Assembly: GCA_947561585.1 (NCBI GenBank)
Contig: CANNZV010000121.1
Span: 186,001 to 250,000 of the forward strand
Source of the DNA: Caprella mutica
Taxonomy: Eukaryota; Arthropoda; Malacostraca; Amphipoda; Caprellidae
Direction of reading: 5' to 3'
Length of the DNA stretch: 64,000 bases
Position numbers and translations under genes: made by a program. Of the stretch, positions 23,101 through 33,935 are shown piece by piece (position 1 is the stretch's first letter; each line of letters starts with the position of its first letter). The notes under the pieces are model-generated. The model saw only the letters and a list, made by a program, of their open reading frames with translations, ran no database searches and was not told the origin of the DNA.

Positions 23101-23588
23101 TATAGTCTATCTGTAAGAAGTAGGGCCATCTATCTCTGTATTTTCCTTCACAGCGTCTTCACCATGTTCAAGTTACCTAAGTTCAACCCACATCTTTTTC
23201 AAGTTTAGATCGTTAAACAAACTGTCAGTAGGAAACTTTGCTGAATCTTCATGAATTAGCTTCCCATGTTCAGGTCTGCTTTTTAGCTGCAGTGTTGTGG
23301 TAATTTGTGTTACATTACCTCTAGAAGAGGCAGACCTATGGAAATAATGATAATTTTCTCAAATGATGTCCATAAGAAGATTTTAATTATTATTCATTTA
23401 GATTTAGTTTGAAAGATTCTTTATATTTTTGAATATGTCTCAAGTTGTACTGTGATTAGAATTAGAAAATTTGTGAAAACTGAATTATTTTACTGAAAAG
23501 ATAAAAAGAATATGTGAAGTAATTATTTGAAACTGTAAAATAATGAAAAATATGTCTTCCCAAATTTCGATAGATTCCGAGTGCTTAA
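23101..23588. other. unique AT-rich sequence
   Basis: No supported exon, repeat or inverted element was seen. Confidence 0.45.
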
Positions 23589-23902
23589 GGGGACCGACCT
23601 CGGAAGAATCTCAAAATTGTATCATTTTTTTATTTCATAAATAGGTACCTAATAACCTTATAAATGATTGTACAAAAAATCAGAACTCTAAAGTGTGCCT
23701 GTGTGACGCTATGCCCCTGGGGAGAGGGGGAAGGAGGGTGGGTATAGCGCTCTGTTAGTACGAATAACTCGTTTTCTATAGGTCTAATCGAAAAAATGCT
23801 ATGAAGAAAAACGATAGGGAATTCAATTTTATATATGGGTACCAAGTTTCAGAACCGTAGCTTTATTAATAAAAAAGTTTTCAAAAACCAAGGTCGGTCC
23901 CC
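23589..23902. mobile_element. 314-bp MITE with GGGGACCGACCT ends
   Basis: It begins GGGGACCGACCT and ends AGGTCGGTCCCC, a perfect 12-bp inverted repeat. The interior is not palindromic and has moderate GC around 23700-23740. A target duplication is not certain (flanks TTAA and GTAA). A 71-codon minus-strand frame inside has no recognisable feature. Confidence 0.75.
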
Positions 23903-23961
23903 GTAAAACATATTTCTACCAAACTAGCAATTTAATAATCTATTTCGACAGATTTATCTAT

Positions 23962-24202
23962 ACTGTTAAGAGCTCCTCCATAGTGAACTCCTTCATAATA
24001 AACTCCTTCATAATAAACTCCTTCATAATGAACTCCTTTATAATGAATGAGTTAGGATGTAGCCTGAATAGTGAAGAAATTTTATTTTGTCTGCGACGTA
24101 TTGTCATCAGTTTTATGGTACACCAAAAAAAATTTGTTCACTATTCCGGTTACATCGTTAATCATTCATTATACAGGAGTTCACTATAGAGGAGTTCTAC
24201 TG
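23962..24202. mobile_element. pogo/Tigger-like MITE
   Basis: The left arm GAGCTCCTCCATAGTGAACT faces AGTTCACTATAGAGGAGTTC on the right, with 21 of 23 positions matching over the longer arm. Read from the right, the end is CAGTAGAACTCCTCTATAG, the style of pogo/Tigger ends. Just inside the left arm ATAATAAACTCCTTC repeats several times (23990-24045). Confidence 0.7.
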
Positions 24203-25252
24203 CACTATACAACCAGCCGTTTAACACGACCAAATAATCCTGTGGTCGTATAACAGACGTGAAGCAGTTTCTTCCGAGAGAGGAAATTTGTTTTCTTCAC
24301 ACTACCCCTGATTTTCTCAGCAAAATGTTTACTCTAAGCGTTGGGTACACGCAAGGCTTTTAGTGTTCAATATATCGGGTCAGAGCAAGTAATACTTCTC
24401 CTGGAATATGGAAGAGTTTGAAAAAACATTAAAAGTTTCCAATACTCCCCGGAATATTCGATGATCCTCCTGCCACGCATGCGCACTGGGTCCTTCTTTC
24501 GACTGAGATAATCCATCGTGAAATGTTATTGACGGCGGCGCTTCTTATGGGAATAAGAATAATAACTGTTTGAGAATTGATGAATAAGAACTTTGATGAA
24601 TTTGTTGTCAAACTATTCGATGAATAATAATAACCTAACTTAGGATGTTATTAACGGATCTTCCTAAGTTCCTATGGTGTATTTTACAGCTCATTGTTTT
24701 TTTTTACATTGTTATTGCTTCAGCAGTAAATTAATTTATGCTTGAACGTAACTAAATGTTGTATCTATATACATTTCATATCATTTCTTATTGATGCTCT
24801 TAAAATTATAATTTTGAAAACTTAAAATCCAAATATTCCATATATAGGACAAGATGCAGTCAAAGTTTAATTAATCAGGCGAATTAAATAATTTTCTAAA
24901 TAACATCGTATACATTTTTTCCTGAATAGAAACTCATTTTATTATTAAATTTTTCTCAAAAATTACTTAACTTTATTATCTTTTTTCCCCGATAGTAAAT
25001 TATGGATTTAATTTTCAGTGCTAATCGCACGGGTGAAAAGTTTCGAGACTAACTTTTTGGGACTCTGCCTCAGCAGGTTAGATGCTTTCCATATTGTATA
25101 TGATATTCTCTGTGGAAAATAAACATGAGTAATGGAATAGATTCTTCTACGGATCTGATTATGTATTTTTATATCCATTTAAATACATTGAAAATATGTA
25201 TAAAATAGGTATATATGAATGTATAATATATTTACTTTATATATGGTTATAG
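24203..25252. other. unique sequence, no exon seen
   Basis: Section 24240-24560 has higher GC than its surroundings and contains a palindromic ACGCATGCGCA. The rest is AT-rich. Minus-strand frames of about 60 codons lack support. Confidence 0.45.
24475..24485. promoter_or_regulatory. possible NRF-1/Ewg-like site
   Basis: The sequence ACGCATGCGCA reads TGCGCATGCGT on the other strand, close to the NRF-1 palindrome seen in promoters of broadly expressed animal genes. It sits in a local GC rise with GACGGCGGCGC about 45 bases downstream. No gene start is seen nearby, so chance is quite possible. Confidence 0.25.
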
Positions 25253-25700
25253 CCCACCCAGGGGCTCTATCCTGAAGCTGTCTGATGTGAATGGAAGAGA
25301 AGGAAGAAATTTTCAATCTGTTGTAATTTGGATAAGTGATTTTTACCATGTTTATTTTTTTTAACGCTACTTGCAGTTTTAGAGGATAGCGCTAGGGTTA
25401 TGCTCTTCAACAACGAGGTCTTAGATTTTGTGTTAGGTAGATTCGTAGGCTTCATTTACTATCACCTCTTCATTTTCCCCTTCCATCCGTGAGTGCAGTC
25501 ACCAGTGCTTGTGTCCCTTTTCGTCACATTCATTGGTAAGTGACTGCATTCACGGAGTAGCTTTTCTGCATCCATGAAAATTGTCACGAACTTGTATTAA
25601 GTGATTTGGTTCATGGAGTCACTTTCGTTTCTGACTCCTTCTTCCAGTCCCTTGAACTTATTTTCCTTTTGACGTCAGCGATATGACCTTTGGTTCCAAA
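25253..25700 (+). mobile_element. retroposon family copy, diverged
   Basis: It contains GGGGCTCTATCCTGAAGCTG, CTCTTCAACAACGAGGTCTT, TTTTGTGTTAGGTAG and CTTTTGACGTCAGCGATATG in the same order as the copies at 29682 and 56568. The 3' end is eroded (AGAAGTTAATTCC). A 62-codon minus-strand frame in it is a property of the family and is not called as a gene. Confidence 0.85.
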
Positions 25701-26048
25701 ATTCCGAAGCAGAAGTTAATTCCTAATTAATTATATAAAGCACAAATTCATTAACGTTAAAGCCGAATTTCGAACTCTGATCCACTTCCACTTTGTTTTA
25801 AGCTCATTTTACTAGTCATTTTTTACAGCCTGTTCAGTATATCTTTCATAGATTAAAATCGAAGATACACAGCAGCTTCTTCATTCTGTATATTGTGTAT
25901 CAGCACACAGGAAAGCGGTCACTGTGTAAACACGGTAATGAAATGTTTGCCCCCGTGTTTAGCTACGTGTTCACCATCAGTGTTTATCTCGAGTGTAAAC
26001 AGTGCCACATAAATGGATGTAACGAACACTGCTTCTGATACTGGGTAT
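25701..26048. other. unique sequence leading into an array
   Basis: No exon is supported. The last 30 bases already contain the GGTATCGGTAGTGTATC motif. Confidence 0.45.
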
Positions 26049-26428
26049 CGGTAGTGTATCCACAGTATCGGTAGTGTATCGGCAGTGTATCGACAGTATC
26101 GGTAGTGTATCGACAGTATCGGTAGTGTATCGACAGTATCGGTAGTGTATCGACAGTATCGGTAGTGTATCGACAGTATCGGTAGTGTATCGACAGTATC
26201 GGTAGTGTATCGACAGTATCGGTAGTGTATCGACAGTATCGGTAGTGTATCGACAGTATCGGTAGTGTATCGACAGTATCGGTAGTGTATCGACAGTATC
26301 GGTAGTGTATCGACAGTATCGGTAGTGTATCGACAGTATCGGTAGTGTATCGACAGTATCGGTAGTGTATCGACAGTATCGGTAGTGTATTGACAGTATC
26401 GGTAGTGTATCGGCAGTATCGGTATCTG
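26049..26428. repeat. 20-bp minisatellite, about 18 units
   Basis: The unit is CGACAGTATCGGTAGTGTAT, nearly invariant across the centre, with degenerate units at both ends (CCACAG, CGGCAG, TATCTGGAGTG). Confidence 0.96.
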
Positions 26429-28076
26429 GAGTGTATCTAAATGTATTGGTGCCTTATGTATCTTACAGTATCAGCAGTATCAATAACTTCTGTATCGTCA
26501 CATAATTTGACAGCTTACATCTGTAAGCAAGATAATTACCAATTTAAAAAAAAATATATTTTTTTTAAATTAATAACAATACCAATTCCTTTAGATATTC
26601 TTGACGGTATTTAACCATTAAATATTTAACTTTTCCCTTCACAAATGTTCTAAAAGTAAATCACTCGAACTGAAAAGGTCTCATTTGGTGACTGAGGGTT
26701 CAGATGCGCTTTACAATAGGATTGGATTCTCTTTCGCTTTCATAATCTCATCTAACAACGTCATTAGCCCTGCAATAGGGGATTTGAAACCTTATAATGT
26801 CATCTGATTAATCTATAGCCTGTGCATTGACTAATGGGTAGGATTCAATGAAATTAATTAAGGTACGTAGTTTGATAAAAGATATTGATAGTAAACCTGT
26901 AATAAATGAGTTAAAATGACTCGTTTTTAGTTAGTTGGGTCCTCTTTTTTAAGTTCCGTTCAAATTAATACGTATGGCATCTTTACAATATTTATGTTTC
27001 GATTAAAAAGTAATTCAGTTTATTTTATACCAACACTAATAAAGACCAAACCTTTTTCAAGATGTGGCCACTTTCTTGTCTGACTTTTTCTTTAAAGTCT
27101 CTTGTACATTATTCTTTTGTCTTCTCAGACACGCCCGTTAGTTTCGACTTCATAAATTCTTTTCTAAATATTTTTTCCTGTAACCTTATCTATTGGGCAA
27201 AAACAGTTTCAATAGAAACAGATTTTTTTGGACTTTTAGAAGTCTGGGCTGCAAATGAAGGGCTTTGGAATTCAGGTCAGCCTCCGTTCCAATGTTATTT
27301 ACTTTGACTGCTCTGGGGCACTATCTCTAATTATTTATAGCTATCTCTTGCTCACTGTGTGTTAAATGTACTCGCTTGTGAATAATAAACATGCTTGCAA
27401 GAAATTTTTTTTATTTTTTGGGTGATATCTAGAATACATTATTTCCTTACTGTTGTAATTTGATATTATATCTATTAATTAAAAAATATACTTGTATAAT
27501 TCAAAAATCCTCAAGATATGTCCATTTTGATATTCTATGGTCCTGTACTTTTTTAAATACCAAACACTTTACATATCAATTCGGTCAATTGATAGTGTCC
27601 GATGATTGGTATTTTACCCCCTAACCCTAAAATCAATCCAATCAGACCGTTAATTACAGCTAACTCAATATTATAATTCGATAATGGACCGAGTAACTCT
27701 TTGCCGCTCGTATTTAGGGTTCACTGGACCATCATAGGACCATATTAGGACCATTATTGGGGCACTTTTGTTTGTTGGGATTAGTCTATTTAGTTAATTA
27801 ATGTCTTTGCCATTGATTTGAACTCGTAAATAGATTTAGTTAATTAGATTATTGTGTTTAATATTAATAATAGATGGGACTGTTTGATGTAGTGAATGTT
27901 CAATTGTTATTCAGTTTTTATATTAAATTAATTGGTATTAATTTATCATTTTAATATGTAAATGCGATTAATTAGGAATTATTTGATCTCGTGTGACCTG
28001 TGCGTAATTTAACGTTGTGATAAAGTTATTATATAGAAATATAGATTTTTAATAATTGGTTTTCGCAGATAGAATA
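26429..28076. other. unique AT-rich sequence with an old retroposon fragment
   Basis: The segment 27059-27155 (TGTGGCCACTTTCTTGTCTG, then AAGTCTCTTGTA) is an old fragment of the retroposon family. The 81-codon frame starting there is therefore not called. GTGTCCGATGATTGGTATTT near 27597 recurs at 17203. Nothing else is supported. Confidence 0.5.
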
Positions 28077-28290
28077 GGGTTAATTACGAATTATCTGTTA
28101 GTACTACATCTTCGGTCATATAAGAAAAAACAATATAAAAATTATTATTATTACACAGTGCTATCTAATACTTCTGCAAACCCGGGTTTGCAGAAGTATT
28201 AGATAGCACTGTGTAATGATAACAATTTTTATATAGTTTTTTCTTATATGACCGAAGATGTAGTACTGACCGATAATTCGTAACTTACCC
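28077..28290. mobile_element. MITE of the GGGTAAGTT family, near-perfect hairpin
   Basis: It begins GGGTTAATTACGAATTATC and ends GATAATTCGTAACTTACCC, with TA on each side. Almost the whole 214 bp folds on itself. The inner arms TCTAATACTTCTGCAAACCC and GGGTTTGCAGAAGTATTAGA meet at CCCGGG. The preserved symmetry suggests a fairly young copy. Confidence 0.92.
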
Positions 28291-28688
28291 TATTATGATA
28301 TTATCACAATATATTTCATTTATTATCAAATCTCTTCTTTATTACATTCCTTTCAAAAATATTAATTTTCTATCTTTGATATTCATTTTAATTTTTCGAT
28401 GGTTTAGTTTCCCAAACGCCCTTTTTCTCTCCATCTAAATGACTCTTTCTCCATCATAAATGCAAGGTTATGACTTTCCTAACCGAATTGAAGGCGTCCA
28501 TATCTGCGGTGCCTAGTTAGTCCCTGAAAAGCCTTAGTCAGCAATTTCTCCTGTGAAACCCTCCATCTGAATGACTTGTTTGGAGATCAATCTGGAGGTT
28601 TGATTGAAACTCGCAAATTGGCCCGCCTTGTTGTTTCGTCATCTAAACCACTGTACTAGCCCTCAACTAGATTTCGACACCCATATTC
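28291..28688. other. unique spacer
   Basis: No feature is supported. Composition is mixed, with moderate GC at 28470-28680. Confidence 0.45.
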
Positions 28689-28888
28689 GTGAAACTTACG
28701 AATTAGCGGTCAGTTTCACATCTTCTGTCATGTAAGAAAAAATGATATTTTAATAAAAAAAATTTTTTTAATTTTAATTGGTATCCATGATACCTGCAGG
28801 TATCATGGATACCATTTTAAATATAAATTAAATATTATATATATTATTACCGAAGATGTGACACTGACCGATAATTCGTAACTTACCC
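28689..28888. mobile_element. MITE of the GGGTAAGTT family, left end mutated
   Basis: The right end is CGATAATTCGTAACTTACCC followed by TA. The left end is a changed version, GAAACTTACGAATTAGCGG. The centre is the palindrome GGTATCCATGATACCTGCAG and its mirror, shared with 7157-7363. Confidence 0.85.
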
Positions 28889-28984
28889 TACTTTGAAAAC
28901 TTTGATAAAACATATCTTTGAAAATTTCTGAACAATTTTTATTTCATTGAAGTTGTCACCTTTTGCTCAATTTATTTAATTAAT

Positions 28985-29125
28985 TCACTTACACTTAAGT
29001 GTGTAGCTTTCCTCCGTCCATGAGCCTCGTCATTGATGGTGACTTTGTTCAAGAAGTCACATTTCCTCCTGACTGCTTCTTTGAAGTCTTTTATATTTAC
29101 TCTTTAAGGTCCAATGATCGTGGGC
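28985..29125 (+). mobile_element. old retroposon fragment
   Basis: Diverged matches to the 3' half of the family appear: TCCATGAGCCTCGTCATTGA, GTGACTTTGTTCAAG and CTGACTGCTTCTTTGAAGTC. Confidence 0.6.
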
Positions 29126-29592
29126 CTATAAAAGGCATAAAATTACCAAATAAATGATCGGAAAAGTGGATAGATAGCTTCAAAAGAAGATAAATCTGGT
29201 GAATAGGTTTCAGTTCAGATGAATATGGTAAGCAGCAATGTGTATTTTAGAGGCAAGGGTTCTCCCGGAGATGGATTGCTTGCATATGTAAATGTTACTC
29301 CGTTGCTTGCGTTAGAAGGAATAGACATGTTTGCCTCAGTTCTATTTAGATGATTTACAAATTTTGGCATTTATATACATGTCATTTCTTATTAGGCATT
29401 TATATACAAGTCATGCTTTTATTGGGCCATTTATACACGAATATATTTGAATTTATGTGTAAGACTGGGAAATTACATATATCGTGAGCCTCATCTCCGA
29501 TGTGAATAAATCTGTGTTCCTATGTTTTGTTTTTATAAGATTTTAAATTTATGTAGATAACCTGATTTAGTAAAATTAAGTAACAAGATAGT
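29126..29592. other. unique spacer
   Basis: Nothing supported apart from two near-copies of CATTTATATACA(T/A)GTCAT around 29369-29415. Confidence 0.45.
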
Positions 29593-30245
29593 ATAAGTTA
29601 CAAATTATTGGTTAGTTCAGAAAAAACGATATAATAATTATTATTAAAATACAAATTAATTAATTATTATCATATCGTTTGCCCCCAGGGGCTCTATCCT
29701 GAAGCTGTCTGTGGGGAATGGAAGAGAAGGGGGGTGGCGTCCCTTGGGCTCCGAACTGTTGTAATTTGGATTATGGATTGTCTTTTTCATTTTTTACCAT
29801 GTTTGTCATTTTTTTAACGCTACTTACAGTTTTAGAGGATAACGCTAGGCTTATGCTCTTCAACTACGAGGTCTTAGATTTTGTGTTAGGTAGGCTCGTA
29901 GGCTTCATTTACTATCACCTCTTCATTTTCCTCTTCCATCCGTGAGTGCAGCCACCGGTGCTTGTGTCCCGTTTCGTCACATTCCTTGGTAAGGGACTGC
30001 TTTCACGGAGTAGCTTTTCTGCATCCATGAGCATTGTCACCGACGGTGGTAAGTGACTTTGTTCATGGAGCCACTTTCCTTTCTGACTGCTTCTTCCAGT
30101 CCCTTGTATTTAATTTCCTTTTGACGTCAGCGATATGGCCTTTGGTTTCGAAGCAGACGTTAAACCCCTACTAAAATAATAAATATTATATAGTCTTTAA
30201 TTTAATTACCTAGATGTGGAACTGGCTAACAATTTGTAGCTTACC
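29593..30245. mobile_element. MITE of the GGGTAAGTT family interrupted by a retroposon
   Basis: The left end TAAGTTACAAATTATTGG and right end CTAACAATTTGTAGCTTACC are diverged versions of the family termini. Between them AAAAACGATATAATAATTA and a retroposon copy are found. The MITE ends have decayed more than the insert, consistent with later insertion. Confidence 0.75.
29682..30178 (+). mobile_element. retroposon family, fullest copy in the window
   Basis: It starts near GCCCCCAGGGGCTCTATCC and ends GACGTTAAACCCCTACTAAA, then AT-rich sequence. It is closely similar to 56568-57017 over the shared part. A short plus-strand frame (29718-29945) shares its last 40 residues with the frame at 56568, but the orientation and coding nature of the family are unknown. 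It is either the 3' end of a non-LTR retrotransposon or a SINE. Confidence 0.85.
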
Positions 30246-30921
30246 TACTTGTTTCTCGGTGAGATGTGTACCAACTTTTTTTCGGCAGCGCCAGATGCAC
30301 GAACAATGATGTTTTTTTTCTTATACAAAAAATAGAGAGCTTAAAATAACTATTTAATTTCATTTATTCGAATGAAGCATTTTCAAGTGTGATTAAATGT
30401 TATATTTAATCGCTTCATATTGAAATTCAAATAACATGACTAAATTAAACTATTATTTATTCGTCAACTTTCTATTCAAGTTTAATGTAGTTCTAACATT
30501 TAATCTAAACTTTTTGGAAACTTTCCTTCAAACTTAATTACTGCATTTGTTCAGTTAGTATTATTCATATTATAATTTAACTACAGTTTATGAGTTTTAG
30601 GGCTTTTTGAAGTACTTTCATTTTCACTAAAAAACTAACTTCCATCAGAAATCTGAAAACAAATTTAACTTTTATATTTTTGTTCAAACTTTAAAATAAT
30701 TTTCCATGGCTTTTAGATATAGTTCCAGAAAATCCAAAGTGACTGTTTAAAGTTTAATCATTGTATTGAAAAATTCTCACAGTTCAATGGTTTTAAAATA
30801 ATAATATTTAATATTTTTTTTTCTCGAAAATAATTAACACGCAGAATTGTTCCTATAATAACGCTAATTGTATAATGTCAATACTTTTTCATTATTAGTT
30901 AATCAGTACAAAATACATATA
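30246..30921. other. AT-rich spacer
   Basis: No exon, array or inverted repeat is supported. Confidence 0.45.
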
Positions 30922-31051
30922 GGGTAAGTTATTAATTATCGGCCAGATCCACATTTTCGTACACGTAAGAAAAAAAAAATATCATAATAATTATATCTTT
31001 TTTTCTTACGTGTACGAAAATGTGGACCTGGCTGATAATTAGGAACTTACC
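30922..31051. mobile_element. 130-bp MITE of the GGGTAAGTT family
   Basis: It begins GGGTAAGTTATTAATTATCG and ends CTGATAATTAGGAACTTACC, with TA on both sides. The inner arms share TCCACATTTTCGTACACGTA and its complement. This is the shortest TA-flanked copy. Confidence 0.9.
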
Positions 31052-31294
31052 TAATATAGTTAGGAAAATATTTTATTATGATATATAACATGTAATTTTT
31101 ATATAAATTAACCCCTGATGCCCTGAATTAATCTTAATAATATATTGGTAAACAAAGCATATTGAACAATATAAATAGCAAAAAAAAAAATGATATTCAA
31201 AATAATGTATAACTAATTCAGTAGTACACATGTGATCTAATATGTGTAGGAGTTTATCCGATCGTAAAGGAAAATATCTCAAAAAAAAACCTTT

Positions 31295-31403
31295 CCAAAC
31301 ACATCACTTGAAAAGGGACACATTGGTCACCTTTGGGGACACATTGGTCACCTTTGGGGACACATTGGTCACCTTTGGGGACACATTGGTCACCTTTGGT
31401 CAG
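31295..31403. repeat. 21-bp tandem repeat, about 5 units
   Basis: The unit is ACACATTGGTCACCTTTGGGG, identical in the central three copies. Confidence 0.9.
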
Positions 31404-31616
31404 AAAGGTTAAGCAAGGTACCTCACCCTCGAACTAGAGGGACTAACTAATTTGTATTGCTGTAGCTGTAAATAAATCATCCGTATCTTCCCTTGCAAAT
31501 TTGAAGATAACAGAAGATTTATTTTTCTTCTTCAACTGTGTCTTCGATAATTTAGCCTGAAATGTTCTCCCAGCCGTTCAGCGAAACTTTTCTTGGAACT
31601 TTTTGAAATTTATCAG

Positions 31617-32003
31617 CGATTGAGCGATTTAGGTGTCCGTTGTATAGATACACAGTGCAGAATTGAGCAATTTAGGTGTACGTTGTACAGATACACAGTG
31701 CAGAATTGAGCAATTTAGGTGTACGTTGTACAGATACACAGTGCAGAATTGAGAGATTTAGGTGTCCGTTGTACAGATACACCGTGCAGAATTGAGCAAT
31801 TTAGGTGTACGTTGTACAGATACACAGTGCAGAATTGAGAGATTTAGGTGTCCGTTGTACAGATACACCGTGCAGAATTGAGCAATTTAGGTGTCCGTTG
31901 TACAGATACACAGTGCAGAATTGAGAGATTTAGGTGTCCGTTGTACAGATACACCGTGCAGAATTGAGCGATTTAGGTGTACGTTGTACAGATACAGAGT
32001 GCA
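31617..32003. repeat. 43-bp minisatellite, about 9 units
   Basis: The unit contains GAATTGAGCAATTTAGGTGT, then ACGTTGTACAGATACACAGTGCA. Two classes alternate: GAGCAATTTAGGTGTACG and GAGAGATTTAGGTGTCCG, with linked CAGTGCA/CCGTGCA variants. This alternation indicates amplification of a dimer of about 86 bp. Confidence 0.94.
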
Positions 32004-32805
32004 GAATGAAGTCTAATGGAAGAGAACAATTTTTTTAATATTTAAAATTATAATTTTGGCTTATTCAATGTTCACTTGTATATTAATTAAGCCATGTTAT
32101 AATTTATAGGAACTATTATCATGGGTATACAGTAAGAAAAAATAGAGGAATACTAATTAGATTATTGTAATTTCATTATGCTTTGTTAAGTTTCTAAATT
32201 ATTTTTAAATTTTATATAACATTTTTAAATTTTCAATCATCTGAAAAAAAAAACTGAAAACTTAAAATAACAGGAAACTGAAATAATAATTACTTTTATT
32301 TACATATCTTCATCAATTCGCATTGAATCATTCCTACATCATATCTAATTACACATCAAACAATTTTCAATGCAAGTACAAGAAAGATCATCTCGTGAGC
32401 ACCCCATCCTTCTTCCTGTTCTCAGTTTCCTCACAACTTTCTTCTATTTTGTGAGAGTGTAAGTAGTGTTCGATGTAGCAGCAGATAAGGGAGACTGATG
32501 CTCCCAGAGCTTTAATTCTGTGCTGCTGCTGCTGCTGCTGCTGTACAGATCTTCATTTGCCTGACTAAACTCTAGCCACTGACACCTCTGCTTTGTCTGT
32601 CTGAATTAGTAATCTCCAGAGCTTTGAATTCACTAGAGCCAGATGGGAATATTCCTTGCCGGGGGTTTGGGTTGAAATGAGCTGGTGGTAATTAGCTCAT
32701 TTTACTGTTTGGAATAAAGCTCTGGTGGAATCATTCAAATGTTCATTTTAAAAGTACCATTTATAGGTTGATGTCCTTTATTTGACTGATTTAACAACTA
32801 TCTGA
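32004..32805. other. unique sequence with a CTG run
   Basis: No exon is supported. Positions 32390-32700 are richer in GC than the surroundings and include a run of about eight CTG units (32519-32543). GAGCTGGTGGTAATTAGCTC (near 32680) is an imperfect inverted repeat with a TAATTA homeodomain-type core. This may be conserved regulatory DNA, but that is only inference. Confidence 0.4.
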
Positions 32806-33390
32806 CTATTCAGCCTCTACTTGACTCATTCAGCCCTTGTTTGACTCATTCAGCCTCTGTTTGACTCATTCAGCCTCTGTTTGACTCATTCAGCCTCTGT
32901 TTGACTCATTCAGCCTCTGTTTGACTCATTCACCCTCTGTTTGACTCATTCAGCCTCTGTTTGACTCACTCACTCACTCTCTGTTTGACTCACTCACTCA
33001 CTCTCTGTTTGACTCACTCACTCACTCTCTGTTTGACTCACTCACTCACTCTCTGTTTGACTCATTCATTCATTTTCAGTTTGACTCACTCATTCATTTT
33101 CTGTTTGACTCACTCATTCATTTTCTGTTTGACTCATTCATTCATTTTCTGTTTGACTCACTCATTCATTTTCTGTTTGACTCACTCATTCATTTTCTGT
33201 TTGACTCATTCATTCATTTTCTGTTTGACTCACTCATTCATTTTCTGTTTGACTCATTCATTCATTTTCTGTTTGACTCACTCATTCATTTTCTGTTTGA
33301 CTCATTCATTCATTTTCTATTTGACTCATTCATTCATTTTCTGTTCGACTCATTCATTCATTTTCTGTTTGACTCACTCATTCTCATCTC
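32806..33390. repeat. 20-bp then 24-bp minisatellite
   Basis: It opens with about seven units of TTTGACTCATTCAGCCTCTG (20 bp). It then changes to a 24-bp unit, first TTTGACTCACTCACTCACTC plus TCTG, later TTTGACTCACTCATTCATTT plus TCTG. The extra four bases are a duplicated CACT/CATT. The 152-codon frame across it is a repeat product. Confidence 0.94.
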
Positions 33391-33514
33391 ATTTCATTTT
33401 CCAATTTAAATCTCTTTGATAAGTCGGAAATGTCATCAAGATGCATATCAGTGCTAGAATTATCGTGTATCCTTTTCACGATAATCATGTGTTCCTCTCA
33501 CGATTATCGTGTGT

Positions 33515-33935
33515 CCTTCGATAGTCCTGTCTCCTCGATAGTCCTGTCTCCTCGATAGTCCTGTCTCCTCGATAGTCCTGTCTCTTCGATAGTCCTGTCT
33601 CCTCGATAACCATGTCTTCTCGATAGTCCTGTCTCCCCGATAGTCCTGTCTCCCCGATAGTCCTGTCTCCTCGATAGTCCTGTCTCCCCGATAGTCCTGT
33701 CTCCCCGATAGTCCTGTCTCCCCGATAGTCCTGTCTCCTCGATAGTCCTGTCTCCTCGATAGTCCTGTCTCCTCGATAGTCCTGTCTTCTCGATAGTCCT
33801 GTCTTCTCGATAGTCCTGTCTTCTCGATAGTCCTGTCTCCTCGATAGTCCTGTCTCCCCGATAGTCCTGTCTCCCCGATAGTCCTGTCTCCCCGATAGTC
33901 CTGTCTCCCCGATAGTCCTGTCTCCTCGATAGATA
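33515..33935. repeat. 17-bp minisatellite, about 25 units
   Basis: The unit is GATAGTCCTGTCTCCTC, with CCCC and TTCTC variants clustered in blocks. Two minus-strand frames of 170 and 179 codons overlap in different phases, which argues against coding. Confidence 0.95.

Noticed and set aside
29718..29945. 75-codon frame sharing its last 40 residues with one at 56568
   Set aside because: The similarity is explained by both lying in copies of the same retroposon. The frame starts differ and the 25253 copy has lost it.
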